Origin: G963665215 sp963665215
GTDB lineage: Bacteria; Chloroflexota; Dehalococcoidia; Lucifugimonadales; CAUZJF01
Assembly (NCBI GenBank): GCA_963665215.2
Contig: CAXXWW010000007.1
Location: forward strand, 1 to 64,000
Direction: 5' to 3'
DNA: 64,000 nt
Position 1 is the first letter of the stretch; every line of letters begins with the position of its first letter. Position numbers and translations under genes: made by a program. Shown here one piece after another: positions 53,728 through 61,523 of this stretch. The notes below the pieces were generated by a model. The model saw only the letters and a list, made by a program, of their open reading frames with translations, did no database searches and had not been told where the DNA came from.

Positions 53728-53818
53728 ATTAGACCATACACTGTATAGGTTTGTCAACAGGGTAGTATCGCGCATGTCCGCCTTGACAAGCCTATACGTT
53801 GTATGGTATTGTCTCGCC
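53728..53818. promoter_or_regulatory. Divergent promoter pair with matching operator-like dyads
   Basis: Plus strand: TTGACA (53783-53788), 18 bp, TATTGT (53807-53812), then ATG 53819, predicting a leaderless or nearly leaderless mRNA for the HTH gene. Minus strand: TTGACA (53757-53752), 18 bp, TCTAAT (53733-53728), directed to the SWIM gene. Each spacer holds the same dyad, ATAC-N3-GTAT (53794-53804 and 53736-53746), within a shared CCTATAC..GTATGG context. The small HTH protein is the natural candidate to bind both and repress itself. Confidence 0.6.
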
Positions 53819-54052
53819 ATGAACGAAGTCCAAGCGCGCCTTGCGGGTCTCCGAGCCAAAGGCTGGACTATTGCCGCCATGGCGGCGGAGGTGGGGCTGA
53901 CGGTTAATGCAGTTGAAAAGTGGAAGGCAGGGAGCAGACAACCGGGTAAGCCAACCATCATGGTGTTAGATACTCTTTTAAATCGGAAGCGCATCCCAAA
54001 GAAACGTAGGTATTCCAAGTCACAGCAGGGGGCAGGAAATGCCGAACAATAA
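53819..54052 (+). CDS. Small HTH (XRE-like) regulator
   Basis: A 77-residue protein. An HTH is evident at residues ~7-40 (LAGLRAKGWTIAAMAAEVGL then TVNAVEKWKAGSRQPGK), and the tail is basic (NRKRIPKKRRYSKSQQ). No ribosome site precedes ATG 53819, which sits at the predicted transcription start. It overlaps the following restriction-enzyme-like gene by 14 bp, like controller proteins of restriction-modification operons (inference). Confidence 0.75.
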   Translation: MNEVQARLAGLRAKGWTIAAMAAEVGLTVNAVEKWKAGSRQPGKPTIMVLDTLLNRKRIPKKRRYSKSQQGAGNAEQ

Positions 54053-54345
54053 CTCTGGTAAGGTAATCTCCTTATTTCCTGAGGGGTATCGGCTAACTGA
54101 CCGACTATCAAAAAAGCTTAATGCTGAATGGTCTCAACCTGAAGGCAAAGTGAGAGCACAATGGGTAGCCAAACTCATCAATGAGTATGGCTACAGCCAA
54201 GAGCAACTTGCCTTGAACGTCGCGGCAGGAGCTGGCCGCGATGCGGAGAAATCTACGATCTTTGCTGATATTGTGGCTTACAGAGATAAGCGCAGACGGG
54301 AGCCATTCCTTGTGGTTGAGACAAAGGCTCCAACAGAATCAAGGG

Positions 54346-55713
54346 GAGGTATCTTCAAAAAGTGTGTAAACAGTCAGGCGGTGTACCCTCTCTCTGAACA
54401 ACACGGGCTCGAGGCCCAAGAGAGGAGATAGACCGCCCATGAGGAAGGAAAGCACTGAGAGTAGGTCGGAGTCAAGGCCGGAGTGGGAGCAGTTGGAGGA
54501 TTGGGTGCGAAGCCAGGTCCAGAGGCTGATCCAGGAGTTGCTGGAGGAGGAGGTGACGGCGTTTCTGGGAAGGGCGAAGTCGGCGCTCAGATCCGACTCG
54601 GACTCAGATACCGGCTATCGGAACGGATACGGCAGAGCCCGGAGGCTTACGCTGAGTTCGGGAACGATACAGCTGAGGCGGCCGCGAGTCCGCGATACCG
54701 AGGAGCAGTTCGAGAGCCGGCTGCTGCCGCTGTTCGTCAACAGGACCAGGAAGGTTGCTGAGTTGATCCCCGAGCTGTACCTGCACGGTCTATCCGAAGG
54801 CGACTTCGATCTGGCTTTGCGGGGGCTGCTGGGAGAGGACGCACCGGTATCGGCGAGCACGGTGGCCCGGTTGAAGGATAAGTGGAACGATGAGCTTGCC
54901 CAATGGCGCAGCCGGCCCCTCGATGACCTGGAAGTGGTCTACATGTGGGTGGATGGAGTCTACGTCAAGGCTGGTCTTGAGAAGGAGAAGGCGGCGGTAC
55001 TGGTGGTGATGGCGGCCCTGAGCGACGGGAGCAAGGTGGTGGTGAGCGCTGTTCCCGGATACAGGGAGTCCACAGAGAACTGGTCCGAGGTGCTCAGGGA
55101 CATCAAGCGCCGGGGCTTGAGCTGCCCGAGGCTGGTGGTTGGAGACGGACACCTGGGCATCTGGGGAGCTCTGCGCAACGTCTATCCGCAGGCGGCAGAG
55201 CAACGCTGCTGGAACCACAAGATCGTAAACGTGCTCGCCAAGCTTCCAAAGCGACAACAGGACCAGGCCAAGCTCATGCTGCGTACTATCCCCTACGCGC
55301 CGACTCGGACAGAGGCTGAGCGGCTCAGGACGGTGTTCACCAGGTGGTGCGGCGACCATTCCTACGAGGCGGCCTCAGAGGCCTTGGAGCGGGACTGGGA
55401 CCGCATGGTCACCTTCTATGACTTCCCAAAGGAGCACTGGGGGCACCTTCGCACGACGAACCCGGTAGAATCACCCTTCGCGGCCCTCAGGCTTCGGACC
55501 GATGCCGCCAAGCGCTACAAGAGGGTCGATCGGGCGATAGCGGTGATCTGGAAAATGTTGATGGTCGCCGAACAGCGCTTCAGGCGTCTGAAGGCCCCTG
55601 AGTTGATCGAAGACGTCTATCTCGGTGCACAGTATGCGGATGGAATCGCCATTGAATCAACGGCTGAGAAGGTCGCCGCCTGATGTCGTTTACACACCTA
55701 TTGACGTAACCTC
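54346..55713 (+). mobile_element. IS256-type element, copy B
   Basis: 1368 bp, the same as copy A but in inverted orientation, with a perfect 8-bp target repeat ATCAAGGG (54338-54345 and 55714-55721). Separate intact target repeats show that copies A and B inserted independently and did not arrive as a composite transposon. Confidence 0.95.
54439..55683 (+). CDS. IS256-type transposase (copy B)
   Basis: The 414-residue product has the same sequence as copy A's, with all three acidic catalytic residues present. A single base differs in the DNA (near 55052, silent or near-silent), visible only in the opposite-strand reading. Confidence 0.95.
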   Translation: MRKESTESRSESRPEWEQLEDWVRSQVQRLIQELLEEEVTAFLGRAKSALRSDSDSDTGYRNGYGRARRLTLSSGTIQLRRPRVRDTEEQFESRLLPLFVNRTRKVAELIPELYLHGLSEGDFDLALRGLLGEDAPVSASTVARLKDKWNDELAQWRSRPLDDLEVVYMWVDGVYVKAGLEKEKAAVLVVMAALSDGSKVVVSAVPGYRESTENWSEVLRDIKRRGLSCPRLVVGDGHLGIWGALRNVYPQAAEQRCWNHKIVNVLAKLPKRQQDQAKLMLRTIPYAPTRTEAERLRTVFTRWCGDHSYEAASEALERDWDRMVTFYDFPKEHWGHLRTTNPVESPFAALRLRTDAAKRYKRVDRAIAVIWKMLMVAEQRFRRLKAPELIEDVYLGAQYADGIAIESTAEKVAA

Positions 55714-56066
55714 ATCAAGGGGAGTTAAGCAGGCAGAATCCTACGCTCGCAATCTCGGAGCCGATTACCATGCCTGGTCAAATGGAACTCTCATCAGGTT
55801 TTTCCGAACAGCCAAATATCAGAATCAATCTGTTGAAGTAGGGAATATTCCGCATTGGCTTGGGGAGCATCCCGTCGGGGCTCGGCTCCCGAAAACTCAA
55901 GAATTGCCCCCGGAGGACGAGGGGTTTTTACGAGGGAATCAAATTTGACCAATTGTCCGAGATACTGGTTCCATTGCCGGATGGGGATGACTTTGACCTT
56001 TGGCTTGAAAGGATTCAGCAACTGACAATGGAAATTGATGAAGCTAGGAATTCCTTGTCCACTAAT

Positions 56067-57785
56067 CCCGAATCCACCGAAGGAGGGCGTCGGGTTAGCG
56101 TCCTGAGGCGGCAAGAAGGTGCTCCTGTGCTTCTGGGATAATGGTTTTGTAGCAAAAAAACGGCCCCGGAAAAGGAGCACCCAGTAGATGCTGCCACGCA
56201 ACCACCCCGACCGGATCCAAATCACCTTCGACGACCGCCGCTTGGTGGCCAATGCCGGGCTGCTCCTTCCGGCCACCCTGGCGCGGCACCTCGGCCTGCC
56301 CGAACTCGTCCGGCAGCGCCTCGACCTGGGCGATGCCCCGGGGCGGGCGAACACGAGCGACAAGATGATGACGCTGGTGGCGTCTGCGCTGGCTGGGGGC
56401 GACTGCATTGACGACGCCGATGTGTTGCGCACCGGGGGGACGGCCTGCACCCTGGGCGGCACGGTCAAGGCGCCATCCACCCTGGGCACCTTCCTGCGCA
56501 GCTTCCGGTGGGGCCACGTCCGTCAACTCGACCGGGTGAGCCGCGAGTTGCTGGCCCGGGCTTGGCAGGCCGGGGCGGGACCCGGCGACGGGCCCCTGAC
56601 CATTGACCTGGACTCCACCATCTGCGAGACCTACGGACTGGCCAAGGAGGGAGCGCGCCACCACGGCTATACCGGCAAGCGGGGCTACCACCCGCTGCTG
56701 GCCATCGCCGCCGGCACCGGAGACGTGCTGATGTCCCGGCTGCGCGAGGGCCGGGCCAACACCGCCCGCGGCGCCGCCCACTTCCTGCGGGAGACGGTGG
56801 GACGGGTGCGCTACGCCGGGGCCAACGGACGACTCACGCTACGGGCCGACAGCGGGTTCTACACTCATGGCGTGGTATCCGTCTGCCGCAAGATGGATGT
56901 CCGCTTCTCCATCACCATCCGCCAGCACAAAAGCCTGCACAATCTCATCGAGGCGATACCCGAAGATGCCTGGACGCCGATTCCTTACTGGATGGACGGC
57001 GCCGCCGATGTGGCCGAGACCACCTGCACCCCCTTCCAGGCCGAGGCGGACGCCGCGCCGGTACGGCTCATCGTCCGGCGGGTGAAGCCGACGCCCGGTT
57101 CCCAACTGGCCCTCTTCGCCAAATACAGCTATCATGGCTTCATCACCGACCGGGACGGGGAGTTGCTCGAACTGGAGGCTGACCATCGCCGCCACGCCGA
57201 GATCGAGAATGCCATACGCGACCTCAAGTACGGCGTCGGGCTGAACCATCTCCCCTCGGGCCGCTTCGCCGCCAACGGCGCCTGGCTGGCCGTCCAGACG
57301 ATGGCCCACAACCTGGCCCGCTGGACGGCGCGGATCGGTCTGGGAGAGCGGATAGCCACCACCAAGACCCTCCGGCGGCGGTTCTTCTCCCTGGCCGGAC
57401 GGCTCACCCGCTCGGCACGCCGGTTGACCCTGCATCTTCCGGATCGCTGGCCTTGGGCTGAGAAGTTCAGCCGCGCCTTGGCCCGGCTGCGAGCCATTCC
57501 ACTCCCGGCCTGACGGCACCGTCGGCGACCGACCCACCCACCGGACAACCGAAGATCCCCGCAGACTCGTGCCAGCCCGGTCCGAGAGAGTTCCCTGCTG
57601 CGTATTCTCTCGCCATCCCGCGCATCGCAGCTCCCGCAGACGGCCATAGGGGCCCCTGTGCGGCGATGAAGACCGTCCGCCGACCTCCCTACCCCAAATG
57701 GAACCCAGGCTATTTCCCCTGTAGCTCCCTCACCCCCCTTCCGCTTTCCTCACGCCGTCCATCGGTGTCCTTCGGTGGATTCGGG
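56067..57785 (+). mobile_element. IS1380-type element, copy 3
   Basis: 1719 bp with 18-bp inverted repeats at 56067-56084 and 57768-57785. Flanks are CTAA(T) left and CTAA(G) right: a 4-bp target repeat plus one extra base at the left end. Removing it with one CTAA restores the frame of the HsdS-like tail. Confidence 0.95.
56188..57513 (+). CDS. IS1380-type DDE transposase (copy 3)
   Basis: The 441-residue product has the same sequence as the other copies. DDE residues and the hairpin-masked ribosome site are intact. Confidence 0.95.
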   Translation: MLPRNHPDRIQITFDDRRLVANAGLLLPATLARHLGLPELVRQRLDLGDAPGRANTSDKMMTLVASALAGGDCIDDADVLRTGGTACTLGGTVKAPSTLGTFLRSFRWGHVRQLDRVSRELLARAWQAGAGPGDGPLTIDLDSTICETYGLAKEGARHHGYTGKRGYHPLLAIAAGTGDVLMSRLREGRANTARGAAHFLRETVGRVRYAGANGRLTLRADSGFYTHGVVSVCRKMDVRFSITIRQHKSLHNLIEAIPEDAWTPIPYWMDGAADVAETTCTPFQAEADAAPVRLIVRRVKPTPGSQLALFAKYSYHGFITDRDGELLELEADHRRHAEIENAIRDLKYGVGLNHLPSGRFAANGAWLAVQTMAHNLARWTARIGLGERIATTKTLRRRFFSLAGRLTRSARRLTLHLPDRWPWAEKFSRALARLRAIPLPA

Positions 57786-57832
57786 CTAAGGAGAGCGAGT
57801 TGGGGGCCATGATGGTGGGGCTTTACGTATAG

Positions 57833-58193
57833 GTATCTTTTGGGACAAAGCCGCCTGCCCTAAAGACTTTATGTGCAAAGCCGGCTGGCAATGCAAAATA
57901 TTGCCGCTCTCGGAGTCGAGTCCCAAGGCAGTATTGCACGATGGACGTGGTCCAAAGCTCCAAAGTAAAGCCTTGACCCATTACTCAGCCCTCCCGACTT
58001 TAGGAACAGAATGCGGACTTTAGGAACAAGTGGCACTTTTGGTGCAAAGCCCCATCAAGGCCGACGCCGGATAAATTCTCCACGACAGGTCTGTCAGCGT
58101 TTCCATAATGGTGTGACGTTAGCCGTCTCGTGCTTCCGTTGTCTGCCTACCGGCGCCTTGCAAAGCTCGACTTAGTGAGATTCATCATGTCAA
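57833..58193. other. Intergenic region with short repeats, no gene
   Basis: 361 bp between the restriction-gene remnant and the YHS remnant. It contains two nearby gactttaggaaca copies (about 57998 and 58016) and several gtgcaaagcc/acaaagcc words that recall the ends of the 45885-46310 module. No protein-like frame was seen. Confidence 0.45.
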
Positions 58194-58343
58194 CTAAGAA
58201 GCGTACTTCTGCGGCTCGGCCATGAACTTCGCATGGCAATCGTGAGAGCAGAAGTAGTAGGTCTTCCCTTAGTACGCCATCTGAGCGGCCGCGGTGTTGG
58301 GGTCGATGTCCATTCCACATACAACATCTTTGACGGTCGCCAT
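58194..58343 (-). pseudogene. YHS domain, truncated by nonsense codon
   Basis: From ATG 58343 the frame reads ATVKDVVCGMDIDPNTAAAQMAY, then TAA (58271-58269), then GKTYYFCSHDCHAKFMAEPQKYAS and a natural stop at 58194. The YHS metal-binding Cys residues (VCGM, FCSHDC) are on both sides of the nonsense codon. A strong internal ribosome site (AAGGAGGAAGAC) precedes the ATG, although the frame is also continuous with the copper ATPase. A Gln codon to TAA change (CAA to TAA) explains the break. Confidence 0.75.
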
Positions 58344-61145
58344 GTCTTCCTCCTTTTCTGGTTCGTACCTTGGTACGTCAATGATTGTCTGCTTCTCGCT
58401 CCCTGACACCCCCACCGCAGCTACAGCCGGGCGCTGGTAGGTGCGCAGGCGGTTGGCGTTGGTGGTAACCGACAGCGAGCTCAGCGCCATGGCCGCTGCG
58501 GCGATCATGGGGCTGAGCGTGATCTCGAAGAAGGGGTACAACAGGCCCGCCGCGATGGGGATACCTATTGTGTTGTAGCCAAAGGCGAAAACCAGGTTCT
58601 CCCTGATGTTCCGCATGGTGGACCGGCTCAACGTTATGGCTGTTACTACCCCGCGAAGCTCCCCAGAGATAAGCGTGATGTCCGAGGCCTCGATAGCCAC
58701 ATCGGTGCCGGCGCCAATCGCGATACCCACGTCCGCCTGGGCCAGTGCCGGAGCGTCGTTGATTCCGTCGCCGACCATGCCCACCAGCTTGCCCTCATCC
58801 TGGAGCCTCTTCACCTCAAGGGCCTTGTCCTGAGGCAGGACCTCGGCAAGGACTCGCGATATCCCCACCTGTCGAGCAATAGCCTCGGCCGTTCGTGGAT
58901 TGTCCCCAGTGATCATCACCACTTCCAGACCCAGTCCCTGCAGGGTAGCCACCGCTGCCGCTGAGTCCTCTTTCACCGTGTCGGCTACTGCCATGATTCC
59001 TCCGGGCTTTCCGTCTACTGCGACGAACATTGGCGTCTTCCCCTGCTCTGCCAACTCTTCTGCTCGCTGCTCCATCTGCCCGGTGTCGATGCCCGCATCG
59101 GCCAGTAAGCGCCGATTCCCGACCAGCACCTGCCGACCGTCCACGTCCACCTGGATACCCTTTCCCGTCACCGACTGGAAGTCGCCGGGTTCTACCAGCT
59201 GAATCTCTCGCTCGGCGGCACCCTCTACGATGGCCTGCCCCAGGGGATGCTCCGACGAGCGCTCGGCCGATGCTACAAGTCTTATCAGATCGGCGTCTTT
59301 CAGGTCCCCCATGGCTATCACATCAGTCAAGGTTGGCTTGCCCCGAGTAATGGTGCCGGTCTTGTCCAACACCAGGGTATGGAGCTTGTGAGCCGTCTCC
59401 AGCGCCTCTGCCGAGCGGATCAGGATGCCATTCTGGGCACCCTTGCCGGTGCTCACCATGATGGAGAGGGGCGTGGCCAGACCCAGGGCGCAGGGGTAAG
59501 CGATGATTAGCACAGACACGCCGCTAACCAACGCGAAGGTGAAGGCGGGGTCCGGGCCAAAGTTGAACCAGATGACGAACGTGGCAACGGTAATGAACAT
59601 CACCGCAGGCACGAAGTAGCTGGCTATCTGGTCGGCTAGCCGCTGGATAGGCGCCGTGGAACCCTGGGCCTGCTCCACCAGCTGGATGATCTGGGCAAGC
59701 ATAGTATCCTTGCCCACCTTGGTGGCGCGAAAGCGAAAGGAGCCGGTCTGGTTGATAGTAGCCCCGATGACCGTGTCTCCGGTTCCCCTTGTGGCGGGAA
59801 TGCTCTCACCGGTGACCATCGACTCGTCCAGGGAGGAGCGCCCCTCGATAATCTCTCCGTCCACCGGCACCTTCTCACCGGGCCGGACTACCACGATGTC
59901 TCCCATGCGCACCGCTTCTATCGGAACATCCATCTCCTGGCCATCCCTCATCACCCGGGCGGTCTTCGCCTGCAGGCCGATGAGTGTGCGGATGGCCTCG
60001 GTGGTGCCTCCCTTGGCGATGGCTTCCAGCAACCTTCCCAACATGATCAAAGTGATGATGACGCCCACGGACTCGTAGTAGACCTCCTGCAGGCCCTCTG
60101 GAAATATCCCTGGTGATACCGTGACTATAAGGCTGAAGACGAATGCGGCCAACGTGCCTATTGTGATCAGGCTGTTCATGTCGGCAGCCCGGCGCGACAG
60201 AATGAGCCAGCCGGTGCGGTGGATGGGCCAGCCGGCATAGACCATCACGGGGGTGATCAACCCCAGCTGGAACAAGTTGTTGTCGAGCAAAGCTGGCACG
60301 AGGTCCTCGCTGATAAATCCCCCCACCATTCCGGCGTAGAGTACGGGGAGTGTCAATATGGCCCCTACGATGACCCGCAAAGTCAGGTTCCGGCGCTCCG
60401 CTTTACGAATGGCGGCCTCCCGTTCCTCGGTCTGCTGGCTGCCCGGCTCCTCCCGGGGCTGGACCTGGTAGCCGGCGTCCTGGATGACCTGTTGCATCTG
60501 CTCGGTGGTTACCTGGGCCGGGTCGTACTGGACAGTCACCCGCTCGGCAGCGAAGTTGACGTGGACCTCATCAATCCCTGGCAGGTCCCCAAGGAATGCC
60601 TCGATATTGACCACGCAGGTGGGGCAGGTGACGCCCCCGCCGATAATGGCGAATTCGGCCTGTGAAAGCTCGCCGACCTCCAGCTTGGGGCCTACGCCTA
60701 CGGCCTCAGCAAAGGTCACGTGGTCCTCATGGCCCTCGGAAGGCTTGTCCGGACCCTTTCGGCCAACCCCATCCTGCTCCACAATGAGGGTCCCGTGGAG
60801 CATGTTTATTCCGCAGGCGAAACCGAAGGAGCCGGACTTGGTCGGCGTGAACTCCAGCGTGGTGGTGGCGAACGGGGCCAGGGATTTGCTGGCCTGGAAG
60901 TCGGGGAACACCACCCGGTCGCTGCAGTCGCTGGCCTCCTGCCGGTCGAACACCAACCGCACAGGCACGCCCTCCTTGACTCGGATCACGTCGGGGGAGT
61001 AACCACCTTTGACGGTGATCCGTACCTCCTGGACTCCATCCTTTACCTCCGCTTCTTTGGCCTTCTTAGGACCGAAGAAAAACCAGACCAGGAACAGTAT
61101 GACCACGATTCCACCTGTGGTGACGCCTATATCTATAGCTGACAT
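58269..61145 (-). CDS. copA: Copper-type P1B ATPase with N-terminal cupredoxin domain and partial YHS tail
   Basis: A heavy-metal efflux ATPase; 958 residues from ATG 61145. Domains: one membrane helix (about 8-27); a cupredoxin-like domain (about 40-130) with Cys/Met/His ligands in FACGINMLHG; an HMA domain (about 165-235) with CPTC; then the ATPase core with VTGESIPATRG, the phosphorylated Asp in LVLDKTGTITRG, SSEHPLGQAI and VGDGINDAPALA. The transmembrane metal motif reads IIAYPCALG, with Tyr where Cu ATPases normally have the first Cys of CPC. The C-terminus runs into a YHS domain stopped early. The cupredoxin domain favours copper as substrate. A longer start (61211) is unlikely. Confidence 0.88.
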   Translation of the reverse strand: MSAIDIGVTTGGIVVILFLVWFFFGPKKAKEAEVKDGVQEVRITVKGGYSPDVIRVKEGVPVRLVFDRQEASDCSDRVVFPDFQASKSLAPFATTTLEFTPTKSGSFGFACGINMLHGTLIVEQDGVGRKGPDKPSEGHEDHVTFAEAVGVGPKLEVGELSQAEFAIIGGGVTCPTCVVNIEAFLGDLPGIDEVHVNFAAERVTVQYDPAQVTTEQMQQVIQDAGYQVQPREEPGSQQTEEREAAIRKAERRNLTLRVIVGAILTLPVLYAGMVGGFISEDLVPALLDNNLFQLGLITPVMVYAGWPIHRTGWLILSRRAADMNSLITIGTLAAFVFSLIVTVSPGIFPEGLQEVYYESVGVIITLIMLGRLLEAIAKGGTTEAIRTLIGLQAKTARVMRDGQEMDVPIEAVRMGDIVVVRPGEKVPVDGEIIEGRSSLDESMVTGESIPATRGTGDTVIGATINQTGSFRFRATKVGKDTMLAQIIQLVEQAQGSTAPIQRLADQIASYFVPAVMFITVATFVIWFNFGPDPAFTFALVSGVSVLIIAYPCALGLATPLSIMVSTGKGAQNGILIRSAEALETAHKLHTLVLDKTGTITRGKPTLTDVIAMGDLKDADLIRLVASAERSSEHPLGQAIVEGAAEREIQLVEPGDFQSVTGKGIQVDVDGRQVLVGNRRLLADAGIDTGQMEQRAEELAEQGKTPMFVAVDGKPGGIMAVADTVKEDSAAAVATLQGLGLEVVMITGDNPRTAEAIARQVGISRVLAEVLPQDKALEVKRLQDEGKLVGMVGDGINDAPALAQADVGIAIGAGTDVAIEASDITLISGELRGVVTAITLSRSTMRNIRENLVFAFGYNTIGIPIAAGLLYPFFEITLSPMIAAAAMALSSLSVTTNANRLRTYQRPAVAAVGVSGSEKQTIIDVPRYEPEKEEDMATVKDVVCGMDIDPNTAAAQMAY

Positions 61146-61234
61146 GCTCTTACCTCTGACAGGACCCCACCCGCCAGTGGGCGGGTGGGGTCTCCTCTCT
61201 TTCATCTGCAAACTTTAATTCATGGATTGAAGTG

Positions 61235-61523
61235 TTAATCGCCATCGCCTGCGGCGGCAGGCTCGTGGATGGGAGCAGGCGGTCCTTCCAGCTCTAGCTC
61301 TGGCAGACTGCTGTCCTCATCCTCACTCACATTAGTGCCGCGCGCCGGCATGAACCTGGCAACGATCAGCACCCCGACGAGCGAGAGCCCGGCGCCAATC
61401 AGCACGGCCAGACCCAGCGCATCCGTGAAGGCCGACTTCGCAGCGACGGTTAGGGCGAGCGCGTCCTCTTGTGGCAGCGACGCCGCCAGTTGAACTGCCG
61501 CCCCGATTGAATCTCGTACTAAT
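61235..61523 (-). pseudogene. MFS (DHA2/EmrB-type) transporter, C-terminal fragment
   Basis: The minus strand from the IS edge reads RDSIGAAVQLAASLP, ALTVAAKSAFTDALGLAVLI, GAGLSLVGVLIVARFMPARG and an acidic tail ending AAAGDGD. This is the last membrane helix region of 14-TM drug:H+ antiporters. The 5' part of the gene should lie beyond IS1380 copy 4 but does not; phage genes lie there. Confidence 0.75.

Larger units (their letters stand above)
54039..57832 (+). pseudogene. Restriction-enzyme-like gene (HsdR_N-type nuclease domain plus HsdS-like tail), broken by IS256, deletion and IS1380
   Basis: Piece 1 (54039-54345): NEYGYSQEQLALNV, GRDAEKSTIFADIVAY and PFLVVETKAPTESR, the PD-(D/E)XK nuclease domain of type I R-subunit-like and type IIG-like proteins (Asp, then E-x-K). 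Piece 2 (55722 on) continues in frame once IS256 copy B and one ATCAAGGG repeat are removed: GVKQAESYARNLGADYHAWS up to ARLPKTQELPP, then a stop at 55948. Piece 3, in another frame from about 55920, reads FDQLSEILVPLPDG and QQLTMEIDEARNSLST like an HsdS-type tail, and continues across IS1380 copy 3 to KESELGAMMVGLYV and stop at 57832. The methylase core is missing, so an internal deletion is likely. Confidence 0.7.

Noticed and set aside
53369..53818. Long N-terminal extension of the HTH protein on the plus strand
   Set aside because: It would read through IS256 end sequence and the promoter region; the HTH fold starts at ATG 53819.
52111..55713. IS256 composite transposon
   Set aside because: Each copy has its own distinct perfect 8-bp repeat, showing independent insertions.
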